This document shows positions 16,372 to 21,334 of a stretch of DNA of 21,334 nucleotides, one piece after another; the stretch's first letter is position 1; every line of letters starts with the position of its first letter. The notes beneath the pieces were generated by a model. The model did no database searches and was not told where the DNA came from. It saw nothing but the letters and a program-made list of their open reading frames with translations. The stretch is from Bacteroidales bacterium (GTDB taxonomy: Bacteria > Bacteroidota > Bacteroidia > Bacteroidales > Muribaculaceae): positions 1-21,334 of the forward strand of contig JAHZGZ010000182.1 of NCBI GenBank assembly GCA_019420545.1, given 5' to 3'. Made by a program: the position numbers and the translations under genes.

Positions 16372-17400
16372 TCATTTGATTGCGTCGAGATCGAAGTCGA
16401 CAAGTATCGGGCAATGGTCGGAAGGGTGCCAGAAATTGCTCAGTCCCTGCGGATCGCGCCGAGGGGTGGTGTATGAGTCACGGATCACTTCGGCCCGGGT
16501 TATGCAATTGTAAAGAGGCGCAGTGCAATATACATAGTCGATCCGCTTCTGTCCGTGGATAGTCGAGACGAGACTGTCGGGATACTTTTTTGAGATAACG
16601 TCGATATAGGGTGTGGCCTCGAGCACGTAGTCGTTGCACAGGAAGGCGGTGGTGTCGGCACGAAAACCATAGAAGCGGTTGTCAAGGCGCGATATGGCGT
16701 TGAAGTCGCCCATCATCATCCATAACTGACGGTCGGCGCCTGGAACACTGTTGATAGTGTGCCGGCAGATATACTCCATCTCCTTGCGCCGGTAACGGTC
16801 GCCTCCGCAGGCTTCGGCATCGTCTTTGCGTGAGTCCTTACCGACATTCCAGCCATAGCGCTGCGGCCATGTGTGGAGGGTGACAATGTTGATCTTATGG
16901 CCGTCCTTAACCACCGAGGCCCATCCCGCGCCATGGCTCACGACAGTGTCGGCATTCCCGACTATGCGCGAGATGTTCTCAATAGGATAACGCGAGGTGA
17001 TCACCTGGGGGAAGTTGTCGCGGTGGCCGCCCTTGTAGGTGTAATCATGGCCATAACGTCGGGCGAACTCCTCCCATCCGGCGGGGAAATACTTTTCGGC
17101 GTCGGTAGCGCGCTCTGTCGAGGCGGTGCGGTAGTTGGTCGATGCCTCGGCCCACACGCATATATCGGGGTTGAGTTTCTTCACGAATTCAAGGAACTCG
17201 CTGTAGCCGTCGGCCTGTCCCGACCACATGCCATTCTGGATGTTCCAGTACAGCAGGCGGAGGGTGTGGCCGTCAGCCGATGGTGGTGCTTCCGCCGATC
17301 CGGCCCTGTCAGGAGCCGACGACGAGAGCGCGACCGAAAGCGCCATAGCTGCCAGTGAAAGGAACAGCGCAGACAGAACCGATGTTTTTACAATCTTCAT
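16372..17400 (-). CDS. Exported endonuclease/exonuclease/phosphatase-fold hydrolase
   Basis: A 342-residue protein with an N-terminal signal sequence (about 1-28, no clear lipobox) and the EEP (DNase I-like) fold. The metal and catalytic motifs are intact: YWNIQNG (Asn53), WAEAS (Glu85), VTLHTW (His176), GDFNAIS (Asp232, Asn234), RIDYVY (Asp288) and SDHCPI (Asp328, His329). Family members cleave phosphodiesters or phosphomonoesters in nucleic acids, inositol phosphates or sphingomyelin. An exported member next to a GDPD and an organophosphate carrier suggests action on a phosphodiester or phosphomonoester of the imported substrate rather than on DNA, but a secreted nuclease cannot be excluded. 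It is the first gene after the promoter at 17491-17521. Confidence 0.88.
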   Translation of the reverse strand: MKIVKTSVLSALFLSLAAMALSVALSSSAPDRAGSAEAPPSADGHTLRLLYWNIQNGMWSGQADGYSEFLEFVKKLNPDICVWAEASTNYRTASTERATDAEKYFPAGWEEFARRYGHDYTYKGGHRDNFPQVITSRYPIENISRIVGNADTVVSHGAGWASVVKDGHKINIVTLHTWPQRYGWNVGKDSRKDDAEACGGDRYRRKEMEYICRHTINSVPGADRQLWMMMGDFNAISRLDNRFYGFRADTTAFLCNDYVLEATPYIDVISKKYPDSLVSTIHGQKRIDYVYCTAPLYNCITRAEVIRDSYTTPRRDPQGLSNFWHPSDHCPILVDFDLDAIK

Positions 17401-17469
17401 GGAATCAATTTATATGGTTAATAATGAATTTCAGGTCAGGGGTTTTGAGACGGATTTGGGTTTGAAATT

Positions 17470-17495
17470 CTACATCACAAATCTACATCACAAAT
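17470..17495. repeat. 13-bp tandem duplication at the promoter
   Basis: Two perfect adjacent copies of CTACATCACAAAT (17470-17482 and 17483-17495). On the minus strand the repeat yields two TAnnTTTG boxes 13 bp apart, TAAATTTG and TAGATTTG. Only the upstream one has a correctly placed TTTG. Confidence 0.9.
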
Positions 17496-17521
17496 TTATC
17501 TCTAAAATCCGAGAGTCCAAA
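17491..17521 (-). promoter_or_regulatory. Bacteroidetes housekeeping promoter for EEP-GDPD B-MFS B
   Basis: On the minus strand, TTTG (17521-17518) is followed after exactly 19 bp by TAAATTTG (17498-17491). This matches the Bacteroidetes -33/-7 consensus TTTG-N19-21-TAnnTTTG. A start site near 17484 would give an 80-90-nt leader before the ATG at 17400. It separates this operon from the phosphodiester-glycosidase gene upstream. Confidence 0.75.
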
Positions 17522-17552
17522 ATTTTTTTCATTATTATCCAAGCCCTTACCA

Positions 17553-18893
17553 TCAATTCAGTCGACGGATATGGAGATAGTTCATGCAGCTTCGCTCGCC
17601 CTTCGAGTCGGTGATGTTGTTGACCACATCGCCACCCTTGTCATCAAGCACCCACATGGTGGTTGAGCCACCGCCATCGAAGCGCACCACATCGGCTACA
17701 CCGAGCTTCTTTGCCACACGCGACGCCTCAAAGAAATCGAGACCACGATAATTCCTTACTCCATCAATGCAAAACAAAAACAATCTTTTTCCCGAAGCAT
17801 CAGTACCTACGTTCATCGTCTGATATATAGTCTCGGCATACGACTGCGGTGGAGCGGCATACACTCCATTGCGCACATAATAGAACATGCCGGCATTATA
17901 TGCGTCGAGCGGTGCGACCTTATTACCGATTTTCACAACCGTCTCTATCTCAATCTTATCGCCTTTCTTTAAAGATGACGCAATCATGTCGGCTTTGCTT
18001 CCGGTGACCTGGAGTACCCATTCGCCCTTGTTATCCACATAGGGAACCTCGACATTCGCTTTACGCCCGTCGATAATATCGGTAACCACAGCTTCCTGAT
18101 AACCAGTATTCACCGTAATGCAACTGTTTCCCTTGGCGACAACAAAGAGTGCGTCGGGCGACACCTCATTGTATATTCCGGGATGGGGCTGGGCTACCAG
18201 ACGGTGGGTATACACATTGGCGTCGTACTTTACTTTTCCGCGGAGAGCTACAATCGTATCATTCACCGAGAAAAATTCATACTCCTTTCCGGCGATACGC
18301 ACATGCCCTTCGGCCTTACGTTCGTCGAAAGCTACCGACCGGTCGTTGAAAAACGCGATTCCCCACACATGATTGCCGAGGCGGTTGCGCACATCGGGAT
18401 TGTTCAAGTATACTATCTCACCTTTCTCGACATGGATGCCGCGCGGTATGCCGACATGCGAGTCGAAGAAACCGGTGTTGATTCCGGCCACGATGTTACG
18501 CCCCTCGGAGCGCTTGCGCTGTATATTCTCGCGAAGAGTCTCCCTCAGGCAGGGGCCGTTGTTGTGGCAGTCGTTGGCATTGGGATTCGGTGCCAGATCA
18601 TCGGCCATCGAGACCTCGACTGTAAGTTTGGGATCGTTCAGGTCGACTTCCACTACATGCACACGTTCGGGGAACCCTGTAAAGGAATAGCATGTATACT
18701 TCACACCGTCGACCACCTGCCGGGAGTCCGCTACTTCCCAATCATAATACTCATCGTCGAGATTGGTAATCTTTTTATCCGGATCAGTTTTTCCCGGAGC
18801 TAACGGTTCATCATCGGAACCCGAGCCCGAGCATGCTGCCAGAAACATTGCCATCAAAGCAACAGGTAAGGAACAGTATTTTATCAGTTTCAT
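17553..18893 (-). CDS. Phosphodiester glycosidase (NAGPA/DUF2233-type) surface lipoprotein
   Basis: A 446-residue lipoprotein (lipobox FLAAC, Cys21, then SGSGSDDE, compatible with surface export). It belongs to the phosphodiester-glycosidase family named after the mammalian uncovering enzyme, which removes GlcNAc from GlcNAc-1-phospho-6-mannose. Family signatures seen are AGINTGFFD (137-144) with IPRGIHVEKGEIV after it, and VRFDGGGSTTMWV (about 403-415). Length and order fit a bacterial full-length member with an N-terminal extension of about 70 residues. It starts 41 bp after the S15-family gene and is probably co-transcribed with it and the upstream susD. It suggests the substrate holds sugar-1-phosphodiester bonds. 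The reaction is inferred from the family. Confidence 0.88.
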   Translation of the reverse strand: MKLIKYCSLPVALMAMFLAACSGSGSDDEPLAPGKTDPDKKITNLDDEYYDWEVADSRQVVDGVKYTCYSFTGFPERVHVVEVDLNDPKLTVEVSMADDLAPNPNANDCHNNGPCLRETLRENIQRKRSEGRNIVAGINTGFFDSHVGIPRGIHVEKGEIVYLNNPDVRNRLGNHVWGIAFFNDRSVAFDERKAEGHVRIAGKEYEFFSVNDTIVALRGKVKYDANVYTHRLVAQPHPGIYNEVSPDALFVVAKGNSCITVNTGYQEAVVTDIIDGRKANVEVPYVDNKGEWVLQVTGSKADMIASSLKKGDKIEIETVVKIGNKVAPLDAYNAGMFYYVRNGVYAAPPQSYAETIYQTMNVGTDASGKRLFLFCIDGVRNYRGLDFFEASRVAKKLGVADVVRFDGGGSTTMWVLDDKGGDVVNNITDSKGERSCMNYLHIRRLN

Positions 18894-18934
18894 ATAGTAA
18901 GAGATTGTTTAGAGCATTTTAGATGAGAAACATA

Positions 18935-20785
18935 TTATTTATCGCCGGATAATACCGGAAGAGTAACAGAGGAGGGATATTTAGCAGAATGGTATATGGT
19001 GATATCCGCTGGAATAAATGCCGAGTCAGTAGCTGTATATTCGTTCACAAACTGCTGTGGACTCATTCTGAAAAGAGGGAACCAGCTGCTCTGGATCTGT
19101 ACCATTATCCTGTGACCCGGCATGAAAGTATGACATATATCGGTCATCGGCACAGTGATCAGAGCGGGAGTCCCGGGAGACAGAGGTACGCGCCGGTCGA
19201 ACCCTTCCCTGAAATGGGCGGCCATGATGTCGCCGCGCACAAGCTGCTGGTAGCTACCCATGGGATAACGGTCGGGAGCCAGCCGGGAGGGATACCTGAA
19301 ATCCTCGGGATACACGTCGATAAGCTTCACCACGATATCGGCGTCGGTAGTAGTACTCGACATCCATATCTTCGGCACCACCGTTCCGGCGACAGCCATC
19401 GCCGAATCAAGCGGCTGCGACACAAACACAAGCACATCGGGGCGCCGCGAGGCGAAACGCTGGTCAGCCGTCATATACTCGCCTCCGGTACTTTTCTCAA
19501 CGTCTGCGACATGAGGAACGGGATGAGAGCGATACACCGAACAAGATTCCGACAACCGCGGAGCGGTAAAGGAGACCATAGCAGAATCCTCGAGAAAAAG
19601 CGTCGTCGCCACGATATTCTCCGGAGGCCAGCAATCAAACACATGCCATACATTATCACCCGAGCTGAAAGAAGTCACCTTGTCGGGGAGAGCTTCTCCT
19701 ACCCCGCGCAAATAATAGTCGAAAAAGCGGATCTGCATCTGCCTGAATCTTTCGCCGGTGGGAACACCGCCAAAGCGCACTGCACCGAGTCCGGTACCGT
19801 CACCACGCCATCCGCCATGTGACCACGGACCCATCAAAAGCCGGCAATCACCGGCAGCCTCATCAGCAACGACACGCTTATAGGTTGCCATAGCGCCATA
19901 CATATCCTCGGCATCATACCATCCGCCCACAACAAGCAGCGGGGGCAACGCGTTGCCCATCTTGTGATTCAGCGGATTTCTGTCGTACCAGAACGAGTCA
20001 TAATCGACATGCCGCATCATGTCGGGCCAGAAGTCGATGGTGTCGCCTGTCAAAGCCGTAAGCTTCGGGATAGAACGGTTGCGCAGGAAGAAGCTGTATT
20101 CATCGTCGTGATAATAACGGGGACGTTTTCCTCCCGAAACCGACGGGCCATGCTGCGGCAGTCCGAATCCTGAGAAAAAGCCAAGTGAATGCGCGGGCAT
20201 GAACACACCGTTGTGGTGGAAATCGTCGCCCATAAACCAGTCGGTAACAGGGGCCTGCACGCATACCGCCTTGATTGCGGGATGTCCCGACAGGGCTGCA
20301 TTGAACGCCGTAAATCCCAGATAGCTGTTGCCCGTCACACCGATGTTACCGTTGGTATGCGTATTTTTAAGGAGCCATTCCGCAGTATCGTAGACATCGG
20401 TAAGTTCATTGGTACCGCAGGAGTCAAGCCGGTTTACAGGCTTTACGTTTTCGAAGCTGCCCTCACTCATACGGCGGCCACGCACGTCCTGGTTTACAAT
20501 GATATATCCTCTTCCAACAAACGGAGCCATGCCACCCCATAACGAATGGCTGAACTCGGCGCCATAAGGCCCTGATCCATAAGTGCACCGCGACATTATA
20601 ACGGGATGTGGCAATGTGTCGGCAGGCGCATAAATGCCGGTATACAGCTCCGTACCGTCGCGCATCGGCACCATACATTCCCGTTTCGTATAGTTTGCCC
20701 GCACCCATGCCTCATCGACAGAAGCCGACATACATATACCGGAGAATGCTATCAGAAACAGTAGTAAATACAAGTGTTTACGCAT
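18935..20785 (-). CDS. Exported CocE/NonD (X-Pro dipeptidyl-peptidase S15) family hydrolase
   Basis: A 616-residue alpha/beta-hydrolase. The start at 20785 is chosen because it opens a clean signal peptide (MRKHLYLLLFLIAFSGICMS); the frame stays open 63 bp further upstream but only into an intergenic hairpin. The S15/CocE catalytic triad is visible: TGNSYLG (Ser154), GGWYDAED (Asp291) and GPWSHGGW (His323). QDVRGRRMSEGSF lies near 99-111. A C-terminal jelly-roll PepX_C-like domain spans about 370-610. Family members cleave acyl esters, amides or X-Pro dipeptides. Here, between a susD and a phosphodiester glycosidase, an esterase that strips acyl or aminoacyl groups from the substrate is possible, but peptidase activity is equally open. 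Confidence 0.88.
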   Translation of the reverse strand: MRKHLYLLLFLIAFSGICMSASVDEAWVRANYTKRECMVPMRDGTELYTGIYAPADTLPHPVIMSRCTYGSGPYGAEFSHSLWGGMAPFVGRGYIIVNQDVRGRRMSEGSFENVKPVNRLDSCGTNELTDVYDTAEWLLKNTHTNGNIGVTGNSYLGFTAFNAALSGHPAIKAVCVQAPVTDWFMGDDFHHNGVFMPAHSLGFFSGFGLPQHGPSVSGGKRPRYYHDDEYSFFLRNRSIPKLTALTGDTIDFWPDMMRHVDYDSFWYDRNPLNHKMGNALPPLLVVGGWYDAEDMYGAMATYKRVVADEAAGDCRLLMGPWSHGGWRGDGTGLGAVRFGGVPTGERFRQMQIRFFDYYLRGVGEALPDKVTSFSSGDNVWHVFDCWPPENIVATTLFLEDSAMVSFTAPRLSESCSVYRSHPVPHVADVEKSTGGEYMTADQRFASRRPDVLVFVSQPLDSAMAVAGTVVPKIWMSSTTTDADIVVKLIDVYPEDFRYPSRLAPDRYPMGSYQQLVRGDIMAAHFREGFDRRVPLSPGTPALITVPMTDICHTFMPGHRIMVQIQSSWFPLFRMSPQQFVNEYTATDSAFIPADITIYHSAKYPSSVTLPVLSGDK

Positions 20786-20808
20786 AAGGCATTGGAAAGC
20801 CCAAATAG

Positions 20809-20852
20809 CCCCTTGACTCCCGGAGCCATCAGTACTCCTTCGAGTCAAGGGG
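20809..20852 (-). other. Intergenic hairpin between susD-like gene and S15 hydrolase
   Basis: An 11-bp perfect inverted repeat (CCCCTTGACTC at 20809-20819, GAGTCAAGGGG at 20842-20852) with a 22-base loop. On the transcribed strand it is followed by CTATTTGG, not a U-run. It may be a partial terminator or a 3' stabilising stem that lowers expression of the downstream enzymes relative to susD. The role is inferred. Confidence 0.65.
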
Positions 20853-20914
20853 TAATTAAGGATTAAAAAGAGAGAGAAGAACTCATATCGGGTTCAGTAC
20901 ATTCATTAGATCCA

Positions 20915-21334
20915 TCAGAAGTTGGTAGAATCGGTCCAGCCGGGATTCTGCGACAGGGCGCCATTGGTAAGAATACGCTGCTGGGCAGGGATAGGCCACA
21001 GATAGTCGCGGTTCTCATCCCAGGTAACAGTAAGCTTAGGCAATGCGTGAATCATACCCGACGAGCCATTGGTAAGCTCGATATCCTTGCCGAGCTGCTT
21101 GAAGGTACCCTTCCATGAGCTCGGTTTCTTGGATGAAGAAACGAGGAGGTCGTTCTTGCCGTCGCCGTCCATATCATACTCACCCTCCGCGGGGAAATAG
21201 ATACCATAGAACGGTTTGGTAAGCTGCATACCCTCTTTCCAACGGAATATGTCCCAGATACGGAAACCTTCCATGGCAAGCTCTACGGTACGCTCACGGC
21301 GAATCTCAAGAATGACACCGGTGTTGGCGCTCTG
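20915..21334 (-). CDS. Second SusD/RagB-family lipoprotein, C-terminal part (5' end outside window)
   Basis: The last 139 residues of a SusD-like protein. The frame is open to the right edge. ILEIRRERTVELAMEGFRIW, DIFRWKEG, a WPIPAQQRILTNG segment and the final LSQNPGWTDS are the standard SusD C-terminus. Between them lies DMDGDGKND, a calcium-loop-like acidic stretch. A SusC gene is expected to the right of the window. It is followed by the hairpin, S15 hydrolase and phosphodiester glycosidase, so it probably belongs to a second PUL operon abutting the first. The ligand is unknown. Confidence 0.94.
   Translation of the reverse strand, partial: QSANTGVILEIRRERTVELAMEGFRIWDIFRWKEGMQLTKPFYGIYFPAEGEYDMDGDGKNDLLVSSSKKPSSWKGTFKQLGKDIELTNGSSGMIHALPKLTVTWDENRDYLWPIPAQQRILTNGALSQNPGWTDSTNF

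Noticed and set aside
17470..17495. Start of a CRISPR array
   Set aside because: There are only two abutting 13-bp units with no spacers and no cas genes.
20786..20848. Upstream in-frame start for the S15 hydrolase
   Set aside because: It would place 21 polar residues before a perfect signal peptide and run through the intergenic hairpin.

Overview
The window comes from a Bacteroidales gut-type bacterium. The evidence is two SusC/SusD-type outer-membrane uptake systems, many lipoproteins whose cysteine is followed by an acidic surface-export signal, a FecR/ECF-sigma pair of the Bacteroidetes kind, and a TTTG-N19-TAnnTTTG promoter. The moderately high GC would fit Muribaculaceae or a relative, but the family cannot be fixed from sequence reading alone.

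Layout. At the left edge the 3' part of a GH2 beta-galactosidase runs rightward and ends at a bidirectional terminator (1486-1524). Every other gene runs leftward. In transcription order from the right edge: (i) the end of a SusD-like gene, a strong intergenic hairpin, an S15/CocE-type serine hydrolase and a phosphodiester-glycosidase (NAGPA/DUF2233) lipoprotein; (ii) a promoter at 17491-17521, then an endonuclease/exonuclease/phosphatase (EEP)-fold exported enzyme, a glycerophosphodiester phosphodiesterase (GDPD B) and an organophosphate:phosphate antiporter (MFS B), ending at a terminator near 13761-13803; (iii) an ECF sigma factor and FecR anti-sigma factor; (iv) SusC with an N-terminal STN signalling domain, SusD, a FN3/PKD/PQQ-propeller lipoprotein, a metallo-beta-lactamase-fold lipoprotein, a second GDPD (A) and a second antiporter (MFS A).

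How the genes may work together. The catalytic genes are unusually rich in phosphodiester and phosphate chemistry: two GDPDs, an EEP enzyme, a phosphodiester glycosidase and an MBL-fold hydrolase, plus two GlpT/UhpT-like carriers. I infer that the locus captures and cleaves a phosphodiester-linked glycoconjugate outside the cytoplasm and imports the released organophosphate, probably glycerol-3-phosphate. Wall or lipoteichoic acid, glycerophosphoinositol/GPI material, or phosphoglycerol-decorated glycans are candidate substrates. SusC-STN, FecR and the sigma factor would sense the substrate and drive the system.

The most striking sequence feature is the duplicated GDPD-antiporter pair. The two GDPDs are clearly divergent, yet the last 592 bp compared between the two antiporter genes are base-for-base identical, with an abrupt edge. 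A 60-bp element also lies downstream of both antiporters. This looks like recent gene conversion between paralogues.
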